From Nitrosospira briensis (lineage in GTDB: Bacteria; Pseudomonadota; Gammaproteobacteria; Burkholderiales; Nitrosomonadaceae), in assembly GCF_900115125.1 (NCBI RefSeq), contig NZ_FOVJ01000001.1, forward strand, positions 186,001 through 250,000: a stretch of DNA of 64,000 nucleotides, read 5' to 3'. Under the pieces are notes generated by a model. The model was not told the DNA's origin, did no database searches, and saw only the letters and a program-made list of their open reading frames with translations. The position numbers were made by a program, and so were the translations under genes. Shown here in pieces: positions 28,538 to 36,567 of the stretch (its first letter is position 1; every line of letters begins with the position of its first letter).

Positions 28538-29488
28538 CTAGTCGATGCCTCGCATCATCGCTATTCCGTGCCCGCCGTGCTCCCATGCCGTGATTAAATC
28601 ACCGCGGTGCAATCCACCCAGCGCATACACGGGTATGGAGCAGTTGCGGATGAGAGCCGCAAATTTTTGCCATCCGAGTGTTGCAGAGCCGGGATGGCTC
28701 AAGGTAGGCAGTACGGGAGCAAGCACGGCAAAATCCATCCCCAGCTGCTCGGCTCGAAAAAGCTCCTCGGAATTGTGGCAAGACGCGCCGCACCATGCAA
28801 TGGCAGGACGCTTCGCGAGATCCATCAGCTGTGTTGCGGGAAAATGTACCCCGTCCGCGCCGGTCTCGCGGCAGAAATCCAGATTTCCTGTATAGCCATT
28901 CACCAGGACTCTCGCGCCGCTACGGTGTGCAAGCGAAACCACATCAACCGTAAAAGCACGCAGCGCCTCCTTCGTCATTCCTTTTTCGCGTATCTGCACC
29001 AGCCGCAGCCCTTTTTGCAACGCGCATTCGATTTGGGCTAATGAAACTTCAGGGCTCCATTCCGTCGCATTGGTGATTGCATAAACGGGCGGTAAATCAA
29101 GTGCGCGCAATACGGGTGCATTGGCGGGAAGCATCGGTTCAACACGAATGTTGTTGGCGAATTGCCACGATAATTCCTGATTTTCGTATGGATGCGGATC
29201 GCCACGCCATGCTACAACGCGGTAAAAGCAGAGGCGGACAGTGGCATGGGTATAAGTAAATAGACGAGTAATCCAGGGGTAAGCCTGCTCGACGTGTATA
29301 CCCAGTTCTTCCTGCAATTCGCGCCGGAGCGCGTGAAAGAGCGGCTCGCCTGGGTTTACCTTGCCGCCGGGAAATTCCCAGTAACCCGGATAAGGTTTGC
29401 CTTTTGGCCTGCGGGCCAAGAGGAAGGCGCCATCCGGCCGCGTGATTACCGCAGCGGCAACTTCAACGATATCAGAAGGCTGAGACAT
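28538..29488 (-). CDS. MutT-type Nudix hydrolase fused to ThiE-like domain
   Basis: A 316-residue two-domain protein. Residues 1-135 are a Nudix domain with the box GGKVNPGEPLFHALRRELQE extending to ELG, as in 8-oxo-dGTP diphosphatases that cleanse the nucleotide pool. Residues about 140-316 are a thiamine-phosphate-synthase-like barrel (YAITNATEWSPEVSLAQIEC, GADGVHFPATQL, GASCHNSEELFRAEQLGMDF, VYALGGLHRGDL). This fusion is widespread in beta- and gammaproteobacteria. The ThiE half is not known to make thiamine. It lies 15 bp downstream of the DUF815 ATPase gene. Confidence 0.9.
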   Translation of the reverse strand: MSQPSDIVEVAAAVITRPDGAFLLARRPKGKPYPGYWEFPGGKVNPGEPLFHALRRELQEELGIHVEQAYPWITRLFTYTHATVRLCFYRVVAWRGDPHPYENQELSWQFANNIRVEPMLPANAPVLRALDLPPVYAITNATEWSPEVSLAQIECALQKGLRLVQIREKGMTKEALRAFTVDVVSLAHRSGARVLVNGYTGNLDFCRETGADGVHFPATQLMDLAKRPAIAWCGASCHNSEELFRAEQLGMDFAVLAPVLPTLSHPGSATLGWQKFAALIRNCSIPVYALGGLHRGDLITAWEHGGHGIAMMRGID

Positions 29489-29503
29489 TGCCGAAAGGGA
29501 TTC

Positions 29504-30382
29504 CTACCGGTTCCTGCCGGAATCTGTTTTCTGCTTTCCCGACCAGTCACGTGCAAACTGCCATGCCACGCGCCCGCTTCGGGAACCGCGCCCTAGCGCC
29601 CACTGCAGTGCGGCTTCACGCGTTGAACGGCTCATTTCTTCGATACCAAAGTAGCTTAGCCAATACTCGGCAATATTCAGGTATTGCTCCTGGTCAAAGG
29701 GGTAGAACGATACCCACAGGCCGAAACGTTCCGATAGTGAAATTTTCTCTTCGACTGCTTCGCTCGGGTGGACCTCTTCGCCTATATGCCTGGTGTTCAA
29801 ATTATCCTGCATGGATTCGGGCATCAGATGACGGCGATTGGAAGTCGCGTAAACCAGAACATTTTCGGATGCTGTGGCGATGGACCCGTCCAGTACCACC
29901 TTTAATGCCTTATAGCCGGGTTCACCCGATTCAAACGAGAGATCGTCGCAATACAGGATGAAACGTTCAGGGCGCCGGTATATTTGTTCGACGATGTCGT
30001 GCAGATCGGTCAGGTCATGTTTTTCCACTTCGATCAAACGTAACCCCGCTGCCGCATACTTGCTCAGCATTGCTTTCACCAGGGACGACTTTCCTGTTCC
30101 GCGCGCTCCGGTGAGCAGCACGTTGTTGGCGGGACGGCCCTGAACGAACTGATGCGTATTTTGATCTATGAGATTTTTTTGCCGCTCGACGCCTCGTAAA
30201 GCGTCGAACGCGATGTGATGAGCGTGGGTGACCGGTCGAATGAATCCTCTGGACCCATTTTTTCGCCAGCGGAACGCCACCGCGGCCTTCCAGTCGGGCT
30301 CAGACTGCTCACCCGGCAGCAGTTCTTCCAGACGGGAGAGTAATTTTTCAGCCTGATTGTATAGCTTGTCCCAGTCCTTCAT
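29504..30382 (-). CDS. DUF815-family AAA ATPase
   Basis: A 292-residue P-loop ATPase. Walker A is GARGTGKSS, Walker B is RFILYCDDLSFE, then a sensor-like VYATSNRRHLMPE. DUF815 proteins are commonly annotated simply as ATP-binding proteins; the target is not known. MKDWDKLYNQAEK at 30382 is preferred, with GGAAG just ahead; the longer frame starts at 30418. It is commonly found between argJ and the MutT/ThiE gene, as here, except that an unrelated plus-strand gene sits between argJ and it. Confidence 0.82.
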   Translation of the reverse strand: MKDWDKLYNQAEKLLSRLEELLPGEQSEPDWKAAVAFRWRKNGSRGFIRPVTHAHHIAFDALRGVERQKNLIDQNTHQFVQGRPANNVLLTGARGTGKSSLVKAMLSKYAAAGLRLIEVEKHDLTDLHDIVEQIYRRPERFILYCDDLSFESGEPGYKALKVVLDGSIATASENVLVYATSNRRHLMPESMQDNLNTRHIGEEVHPSEAVEEKISLSERFGLWVSFYPFDQEQYLNIAEYWLSYFGIEEMSRSTREAALQWALGRGSRSGRVAWQFARDWSGKQKTDSGRNR

Positions 30383-30797
30383 ACACTTCCATATTAACAT
30401 TCGATTATAACAAATCATGCAACAGAACGATTATCCGGAGTAATTGCTCATTCAAGCACTACGGTTTACTTCGCAAGCATATTTCATTTTTTTACCTTCC
30501 CGATTTTATTCCAGCGCGGGTGGATGGCGAGCATGGTCGTGGATGATGGAAACACGGCGCCGAACTGCCCATCATTATGTGTGCTATCGAACGGAACCGC
30601 TCAGCTAAGAAGGTCATGATACGGCATGTTACGTCAGGCGTATCCAAGGTACCGCAGCTTCGGTGCTCACCGTAACAGGCTGTAAATTTAAACAGAGACA
30701 CAGAAGATAGAATCTTTGATGGGGGCGCGGCAATCGGTTAACGCCTGCTTTCCCGAAGGTTTCTTTAAATGAAGCAAAACATTTAGGAGAAGACATC
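30383..30797. other. Intergenic region before the EF-hand gene
   Basis: About 415 bp. It must contain the DUF815 promoter and that of the divergent EF-hand gene. I see AT-rich patches (about 30465-30500 and 30680-30710) but no convincing promoter pair, RNA or repeat. Confidence 0.4.
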
Positions 30798-31352
30798 ATG
30801 AATATGCCCAGTAAAAAGTCGATTATTTCGCTCGCGATAGGATCCGCCGTTGCCGCGACTTTCGGTACTGCATCGATCGCCTCGGCGGGTGAGAATCCTT
30901 TCGCTGCACAATCCCTGGAAAAAGGCTACATGGTGGCCGAGTCTCATTATCACGACAAGGACCAGTATGGCGACAAGAAGGACAGCTATGGTGACAAGAA
31001 GGACAGCTATGGTGACAAGAAGGGCGACAAGAAGTATGGCGAAGGACGCTGTGGAATGTCCATGGCGGATACCGATAATGATGGACGAGTCAGCAGGGAT
31101 GAACATGCGCGCCATGCTGAAACAATGTTCGATAAGATGGATGCCAACAGGGATGGGTATATTGATAAGGATGAGGCAAACAAGATGAAGAGGAAGCACG
31201 GTCATGGTCATGGCCATGGGCATCGTGATAAATACGGCTCGGGTGACCGTGGTTACGACAACGACGGGGTATCAATAAAACGGGACCGTGAATATGGAGC
31301 AGGCGAAGAGGTAAACCGTGATTTGCCCCATATGCGCCAAATGGGACAGTAA
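30798..31352 (+). CDS. Secreted EF-hand protein with HvfA/bufferin-like features
   Basis: A 184-residue exported protein. Signal peptide about 1-30 (ending ASIASA), followed by GENPFAAQSLEKGYMVAE, like the segment after the signal in HvfA-type metallophore precursors. Next is a Lys/Asp/Gly/Tyr repeat (YGDKKDS units, about 57-79), a single EGRCG motif with the only cysteine, Cys85, then two canonical EF-hand loops: DTDNDGRVSRDE (91-102) and DANRDGYIDKDE (115-126). A His-rich HGHGHGHGH tract (134-142) follows. It should bind calcium and perhaps transition metals. AGGAG precedes the ATG. No MNIO (DUF692) or DUF2063 partner is in the window. Confidence 0.7.
   Translation: MNMPSKKSIISLAIGSAVAATFGTASIASAGENPFAAQSLEKGYMVAESHYHDKDQYGDKKDSYGDKKDSYGDKKGDKKYGEGRCGMSMADTDNDGRVSRDEHARHAETMFDKMDANRDGYIDKDEANKMKRKHGHGHGHGHRDKYGSGDRGYDNDGVSIKRDREYGAGEEVNRDLPHMRQMGQ
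30966..31037 (+). repeat. 21-bp tandem repeat inside the EF-hand gene
   Basis: Two near-identical 21-bp units starting TATGG(C/T)GACAAG at 30966 and 30987, a partial third at 31008 and a further GGCGACAAGAAG copy. They encode YGDKKDS units. The repeat could change copy number by slippage without shifting the frame. Confidence 0.85.
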
Positions 31353-31511
31353 GAGAATTTTCGTTGGCGGTTGCGTAGCTCGTGCCAGGGCAATGAATGG
31401 GATAGCCCGGGCCGGAGTCGAATTGACTACGGCTGGTGCGCAGAAGACGCAACCGCTTGCTCGCCTATATTGATGCCTTCAGCGTTTCATGCGGTCGACT
31501 CTGGCCGATCG

Positions 31512-32750
31512 TCAGCTTCGATAATCCGCATTGATTTTTACATAATCATAGGATAGATCACACGTCCAGACGGTCGCTGATGCCTGTCCTCTGTTCAAGA
31601 CGACGCGCACGGTGATTTCAGATTGCTTCATCACTCGCTGGCCATCTTTTTCCAGGTAATCGGGAGCTCTGCCCCCATTCTCCGCGACCAGCACATTATC
31701 GAGATAGAGCTGCAATTTATTGACGTTCAGGCCGTCTATGCCCGCATAGCCGATAGCTGCAAGTATTCGTCCCAGATTTGGATCAGATGCAAAAAAAGCG
31801 GTCTTGACCAGCGGTGAGTGGGCAATGGCATACGCCGCTTTACGGCATTCATCCGGCGTCTCGCCGCGCTCGACCTGAATGGTGATGAACTTGGTAGCGC
31901 CCTCTCCATCGCGTACGATAGCTTGAGCCAGCTGTGCCGCAACTTCGGTGATTCCCTCTTGCAGCAGTGCAAATTCGGCGCTTTCTTTAGCCGTGATGGC
32001 GGAATTTCCGGCTTGGCCGGTTGCGATCAGAATGAATGCGTCATTGGTTGACGTATCTCCATCCACAGTGATTCGGTTGAACGAGTTTTCGGCTGCATGG
32101 CTCACGATTTCCTGGAGCAGCGGCTGGCTCAAGGCAGCGTCGGTCGCGATATAACTCAACATCGTCGCCATGTGCGGACGAATCATCCCTGAACCTTTGG
32201 CAATGCCTGTGATGGTTACGGTTGTGCCGTCGAGAGTGATCTGTTTCGACACTGCCTTGGGTACGATATCGGTCGTCATGATTGCCTGGGAGGCAATAAA
32301 CCAGTTTTCCGCCTTCAGGTCTGCTACCGCTGCGGGCAACCCGGCAAGAACGCGCCCCAGTGGTAGCGGCTCCATGATCACACCGGTGGAAAACGGCAGA
32401 ACCTGGCGGCTGTCGCAGCCGAGCAACCGGGCAGTCTCAAGGCATGTGGCGCGAGCGTCCGCGATCCCGCCCTCGCCTGTGCCTGCGTTGGCATTGCCGG
32501 TGTTGACTACCAGCGCGCAAACAGGATATGAGGCATCTACATTTAAAAGATGTTCTTTAGCGATAATTACGGGCGCGGCGCAAAAATCGTTTTGTGTAAA
32601 AACGCCGGCTACCTTTGCGCCTTCATTCAGCCTGATTACAAGCAGGTCACGCCGGCCCGGCTTCTTGATGCCGGCTTCCGCGACGCCCAACGTTACGCCT
32701 TCTATTGGCAGCAGTTGCTCGGGTACTGGCGGTGTAAAGTTGACTGGCAT
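31512..32750 (-). CDS. argJ: Bifunctional ornithine acetyltransferase / N-acetylglutamate synthase
   Basis: A 412-residue ArgJ. The self-cleavage site is in [13 protein letters not shown], where the chain is cut before Thr196 to give alpha and beta subunits and expose the nucleophile. Also seen: [26 protein letters not shown] and the terminal ADYRS. It recycles the acetyl group between acetylornithine and glutamate and can make N-acetylglutamate. MPVNF at 32750 is preferred; an in-frame Met lies four codons earlier. Other arginine genes (argD, argF, argG) are 17 kb away. Confidence 0.95.
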   Translation of the reverse strand: MPVNFTPPVPEQLLPIEGVTLGVAEAGIKKPGRRDLLVIRLNEGAKVAGVFTQNDFCAAPVIIAKEHLLNVDASYPVCALVVNTGNANAGTGEGGIADARATCLETARLLGCDSRQVLPFSTGVIMEPLPLGRVLAGLPAAVADLKAENWFIASQAIMTTDIVPKAVSKQITLDGTTVTITGIAKGSGMIRPHMATMLSYIATDAALSQPLLQEIVSHAAENSFNRITVDGDTSTNDAFILIATGQAGNSAITAKESAEFALLQEGITEVAAQLAQAIVRDGEGATKFITIQVERGETPDECRKAAYAIAHSPLVKTAFFASDPNLGRILAAIGYAGIDGLNVNKLQLYLDNVLVAENGGRAPDYLEKDGQRVMKQSEITVRVVLNRGQASATVWTCDLSYDYVKINADYRS

Positions 32751-33004
32751 AATAGGAATCACGAAAGTTTAATAAAGTGTTGCGGCTCTCAATCAAAACA
32801 GCATGATCATGTAATCTCCCGCCCATAACGCTTTGCCTTTGTCTTTGGATTGGAAAGGACGCGTTACAGAAATAACGCGCTATGCTAACTTATCTTTGAT
32901 CCTTCGCATATTTTCCCTGATTTTAAATGTTCCAATGTTCTCATCGTCATGGTAAAAAACAGAACTTGATGACAAATTGGTAATCAGGAGTTGAGAGGAA
33001 ACCC

Positions 33005-33232
33005 ATGAACTGTGATAAAGAACTGGATGTGCGCGGCCTGAATTGTCCCTTGCCTATCCTTCGAACAAAAAAATCCCTGGTGGATATGACAACGGGGCAG
33101 GTGTTGAAGATCATGGCCACCGATCCTGGCTCTGTGATCGATTTTCAGGTTTTTGCCGATCAGACTGGCAACGAATTGCTGTCATTGGCAGAGGCGGCTG
33201 GAGAATTCACGTTTTACATGAAGAAGAGATGA
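33005..33232 (+). CDS. tusA: TusA-family sulphur carrier protein
   Basis: A 75-residue protein with the family block ELDVRGLNCPLPILRTKKSL; Cys14 in NCPLP carries the persulphide. The remaining fold (GQVLKIMATDPGSVIDFQ; FTFYMKKR) is standard. It relays sulphur, for example to tRNA thiolation or sulphur metabolism. TTGAGAGG precedes ATG. The paralogue in play cannot be distinguished by sequence. Confidence 0.88.
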   Translation: MNCDKELDVRGLNCPLPILRTKKSLVDMTTGQVLKIMATDPGSVIDFQVFADQTGNELLSLAEAAGEFTFYMKKR

Positions 33233-33431
33233 TGAATCGTGAATGTCGCGCCGCGATCTCCAGCGTTATCGAAACGGCAACGCAAACGCTCAACAGTTCG
33301 GATCAGGATGGGAATTACCCCGCAGGAATGATATTGAGTAGCAGGAGGAAGTGCGTGCCGCACTTATCCATAAGGACTACGCCCTTGTCGTCCGTGCCGC
33401 CATCGGTACGGCTTTCCTTGGGTGGGATATA

Positions 33432-34382
33432 TCAAAGCGCAGCGCAAGCTTCGGCTGCGGTGGCCAGCTTTTGATATCTTGCGAGCCAGGGTAGCGGGAC
33501 GGGAAATCCGGAGCCATTCCGTTTCGCTGAATGGGCCGCAACCATGGCGCCAAGCATGATCGCGCGGCCGCAGCTGTCTCCTCCTGCCCGGATATTGGAC
33601 TCGACCGCGGTACGGTAGTCCGCTGCATGCAGTGCGATATGAAAGACTACGGGCAAGCCTTGCGCGACATGACAGGCAGGACCAAAGCGCTCCGCAGCCG
33701 CAACGCTATCCAGTTTCGGCATGGCGAGCGCCTGCTCCAGCAGCGGTTGAAGCGGGTTTCCCGCGTACGGCAAAGCATCAGTCAGAGCTTGGGCAATCGG
33801 CACTCCTTGCAACACTTTGAACAATGCAACCGAGGCGCACCGTGCGGCGGCCACTGCCACACCATTGTTATTTGTCACCCGCACTACTTCCTCCATGCGT
33901 TCCAACAGGTTCTCCAAAGTCCCGTGCGCCGCGATTAGTGCGGGAAGCGCGGCGAGGGCCGGATGCTGGTCGTCATCGGCGCCGGACGCTGCCGGAAATT
34001 CCGAGGGTTCAAGGAACAGCAGGTTGCGCAACGTCAGGCGAGTGGGGGAGTCGATATAACCGACGAATTCACCACCGGGTCCGAAGTGCGAGCGGTATTC
34101 AGCCTGATACTCGATGCGATTGAAAGCGCGATGCTTCGCGAGATGCTTCAGCATCAACAGGCAAACCTCGCCATAGGCGCTGGACCCCCCGGGCAGCTTT
34201 CCGGCATGCGCAAGGTAACCTTTCCCTTCCGCATAATGATCTGCCTCCGGTTTAAGAAAAACGAGGCCTTTGGCAGCTTCAATCTCTGCAATGCGTGCGG
34301 GATCATAAAGCCAATGTAGGCCAAGGGCGGCGGAATCGGCGACAAGCGCGCCAAGAACCGCCGCGGTATTCTCATTCTTCAT
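33432..34382 (-). CDS. ADP-ribosylglycohydrolase family protein
   Basis: A 316-residue protein of the ADP-ribosylglycohydrolase (DraG-like) fold. N-terminal AAVLGALVADSAALGLHWLYDP fits the family's start, GGSSAYGEVCLLMLKHL follows, and NIRAGGDSCGRAIMLGAM corresponds to the metal-binding 'Gly-Gly-Asp-x-Asp' segment, here GGDSCGRA, with Cys where a second Asp is usual. The exact substrate is unknown. The start at 34382 is supported by AAAGGAA at 9 bp; a longer frame from 34475 overlaps the Trm112 gene and was rejected. Confidence 0.8.
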   Translation of the reverse strand: MKNENTAAVLGALVADSAALGLHWLYDPARIAEIEAAKGLVFLKPEADHYAEGKGYLAHAGKLPGGSSAYGEVCLLMLKHLAKHRAFNRIEYQAEYRSHFGPGGEFVGYIDSPTRLTLRNLLFLEPSEFPAASGADDDQHPALAALPALIAAHGTLENLLERMEEVVRVTNNNGVAVAAARCASVALFKVLQGVPIAQALTDALPYAGNPLQPLLEQALAMPKLDSVAAAERFGPACHVAQGLPVVFHIALHAADYRTAVESNIRAGGDSCGRAIMLGAMVAAHSAKRNGSGFPVPLPWLARYQKLATAAEACAAL

Positions 34383-34437
34383 CGTTACAAATTCCTTTCC
34401 TGCCACCGGATGCGTTGCTGGTTTTTTCAGAATGAAG

Positions 34438-34617
34438 CTAAAGCTCTTCTTCCACAGGCAATCTTCGCGCCTCATCTTCCAGCATTACGGGAATGCCGTC
34501 CCTGATAGGGAAAGCCAGGCGATCTCCCTTGCAGATCAGCTCATTATCGGATTTCCTGTAGAGCAGTGGGGCCTTGCAGAGAGGGCATACCAGAATATCG
34601 AGTAATTTTGAATCCAT
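34438..34617 (-). CDS. Trm112-family zinc-finger-like protein
   Basis: A 59-residue protein starting [20 protein letters not shown] and ending [15 protein letters not shown]. It has the family's LDILVCP-x-C-K-x-P start and the [14 protein letters not shown] block. The second Cys pair of the yeast zinc finger is reduced to a single Cys ([12 protein letters not shown]). Bacterial members (YcaR-like) are small companions of lipid A genes. It starts 9 bp after exbD. The usual lpxK neighbour is absent. Confidence 0.9.
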   Translation of the reverse strand: MDSKLLDILVCPLCKAPLLYRKSDNELICKGDRLAFPIRDGIPVMLEDEARRLPVEEEL

Positions 34618-34626
34618 AAGTTAAGC

Positions 34627-35043
34627 CTACCTGGTGTTTTCAGTCGTGAAAGTAATGCGATTGTATCCAGCCAGACGTGCGGCCTCCATCACCGATATAA
34701 CGGACTGATGGGTCGCTTGCGCATCCGCATTGATGACAATGACCGGATCGGGCCGGTCACCTGCCGCTGCACTTAATTCCTCCCTCAAGCGTTCCGTACT
34801 GGAGTCTTGAAGAGGGGTCCGGTTGACCGTATAGTCTCCCGCGGCGCTTACGGAGATATCGATGACGTTGGGGCGGTCATGGGGGGTGTCGGAAGTCGCT
34901 TGCGGCAAACTGATTTCCAGTTCCGAAAATTTCGAGTAAGTGGTGGTAATCACCAGGAAAATCAGAATTACCAACAGTACGTCGATCATGGGCACCAAAT
35001 TGATTTCTGGCTCTTCTTTCTGCCTGCCGCGCTGGAAATTCAT
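34627..35043 (-). CDS. exbD: ExbD/TolR biopolymer transport protein (first copy)
   Basis: A 138-residue protein with a short cytoplasmic N-terminus (FQRGRQKEEPEINLVPMIDV), one membrane helix (VLLVILIFLVITTTY) with the essential Asp in MIDV, and a periplasmic domain. With ExbB it forms a proton-driven motor. In betaproteobacteria this pair typically sits beside lpxK/Trm112, whereas the second copy in this window sits with tonB. Confidence 0.88.
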   Translation of the reverse strand: MNFQRGRQKEEPEINLVPMIDVLLVILIFLVITTTYSKFSELEISLPQATSDTPHDRPNVIDISVSAAGDYTVNRTPLQDSSTERLREELSAAAGDRPDPVIVINADAQATHQSVISVMEAARLAGYNRITFTTENTR

Positions 35044-35217
35044 CGTGTTTGGCTATGTGGGAACAAATGAACAATAAACCGGAAACCGATAAAATTGAAT
35101 ACCGAAAAGCCGGATTGCGAGCTCTACCTTGATATTGTACCTAGCTGACGAGGCCCTGTTGGCTACGGTACATATAAAAAATATTCCCTTGATTAACCCA
35201 CTTAATCCCTGGTGCCG

Positions 35218-35853
35218 CTAATTTTCCTTGTCAGGCCGGAAGTCCACCTGCCGCTCGCCATGAACGATATCCACCAGCTTCAACGCCTGCAACTCCATTT
35301 CTACCACCAGCGCATCCACTTTAGCGCGGAAATAACGGTAAAACATGATGCTGGGAATGGCCACCAAAATCCCGAATGCGGCATTATAAAGCGCCACGGA
35401 AATGCCGTGAGCGAGTTGCGCGGGATTGCCGCCCCCAGTAGGAGAATTCGAGCCAAAAATCTCGATCATGCCTACGAGCGTTCCAAAGAGTCCCATCAGG
35501 GGACTCAAGGACGCGATGGTTCCCAACGTGGTGAGATATCGTTCAAGATCGTGAGCGACGGCGCGACCGGCTTCTTCGATTGATTCCTTCATGATGTCGC
35601 GCGTGCTTCTAACATTTCTCAAACCCGCGGCAAAAATCTGACCCAGTGGAGAATGCTTCTGTAGCCGGGCCAGCATATCCGTACTGACGCCGCTTTTCCG
35701 GTACTCGTGGACCACTTTGGGCAGAAGATCTCTCGGTGTTACGACGCTCAGGCGCAAAGCCCACATGCGTTCTCCAATAATGCCGACAGCGACAATGGAA
35801 GCCAGAATGATTGGCCAAACCGGCCAACCGGCAGCTTGAATCAGAGCGAACAC
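35218..35853 (-). CDS. exbB: ExbB/TolQ/MotA-type proton channel protein (first copy)
   Basis: A 211-residue protein with three membrane segments (about 9-28, 108-130, 145-170) and the MotA/TolQ/ExbB signature ASLSPLMGLFGTLVGMIEIF and AAFGILVAIPSIMFYRYF. GTG start after AGGGGA. A 174-bp gap separates it from exbD, longer than usual. The 421-bp inverted-repeat element ends 16 bp upstream of the start, so its own promoter or the element's sequence must drive it. Confidence 0.88.
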   Translation of the reverse strand: MFALIQAAGWPVWPIILASIVAVGIIGERMWALRLSVVTPRDLLPKVVHEYRKSGVSTDMLARLQKHSPLGQIFAAGLRNVRSTRDIMKESIEEAGRAVAHDLERYLTTLGTIASLSPLMGLFGTLVGMIEIFGSNSPTGGGNPAQLAHGISVALYNAAFGILVAIPSIMFYRYFRAKVDALVVEMELQALKLVDIVHGERQVDFRPDKEN

Positions 35854-36567
35854 CGAAAATCCCCTATATGAACCTCTAAATGAGTTTTCCGTAGAGCGCG
35901 TTGCACCAAAACCGGGATGGTCACAAGGCGCGCGACGAAGGCGGTAGCTTAGTCTACGACGAAGGGGAGTGCAACGCGGTTAGCGCCCGATTTTACCGCA
36001 ACCGGAAGGGACGGAGGCTTTGGGGGCGGTCTGCTTTGTCAGGCTCCTGGCGAAGGGGGGGCCCAGGGCGTTGGACGAGGGACCCCGCGAAGCGGGGATC
36101 GGACAGCGTCGGGGATGTCGCCCCCGCGCCCCGCTTACGTCTGCGGCGCCTACATCCCACTGCGGGGTCGCACCTTCCTTCGGAAGGCACCGCTCCACCC
36201 TTCGCGGTCGTGCCATTCGCGTCGTCCCCTTTCGCGCATCCCCATCCCCAAAGCCGCCGTCGCGTCCACGGAAAACTCATTTAGAGGTTCCTTGATCAGA
36301 GCCATAATGTAGCTTGCCCCTGTGATTTCAGCAAGGAGGGGAATGTTTTTCTTGTCCACAATTGCTGTGGATAAGTTTGTGGGTAATTTGCAAATAGGGC
36401 CATTAAGTTGCCCTGCCATAACGACTTTTTCTGTTTAGGTTAATTTTTGAACTTAATAATATTCGTTAAAATACAAGTACTTGGTCCTGTCCCTAGTATT
36501 CATGCGGGTTTCCGCTTCACAAATATGCATATTTGGTGACAAGTGTGGATTATTGTAGAATGTCAAG
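35854..36567. other. Long intergenic region containing the 421-bp element
   Basis: Between exbB and xseA. Positions 35870-36290 are the inverted-repeat element listed separately. The remaining 277 bp on the xseA side are AT-rich with plausible promoter sequence (TAAAAT at about 36466) and a perfect 10-bp palindrome CAAGTACTTG at 36474-36483. No gene is supported. Confidence 0.6.
35870..36290. mobile_element. MITE-like element with perfect 23-bp terminal inverted repeats
   Basis: The left end, 35870-35892 (GAACCTCTAAATGAGTTTTC plus CGT), is the exact reverse complement of 36268-36290. The ends are AT-rich, the 375-bp interior is strongly GC-rich and contains a short palindrome (ACCCCGCG...CGGGGA near 36082-36098). 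Interior frames are Arg/Pro/Gly-rich chance translations with no transposase motif. No target-site duplication is evident in the flanks. The shape fits a non-autonomous mobile element or an ordered intergenic repeat. Confidence 0.65.

Noticed and set aside
35901-36284. Frames inside the 421-bp element
   Set aside because: Arg/Pro/Gly-rich in several frames at once, a result of high GC; no transposase motif.
36474-36483. 10-bp palindrome CAAGTACTTG before xseA
   Set aside because: Short enough to be chance and does not match a LexA box.
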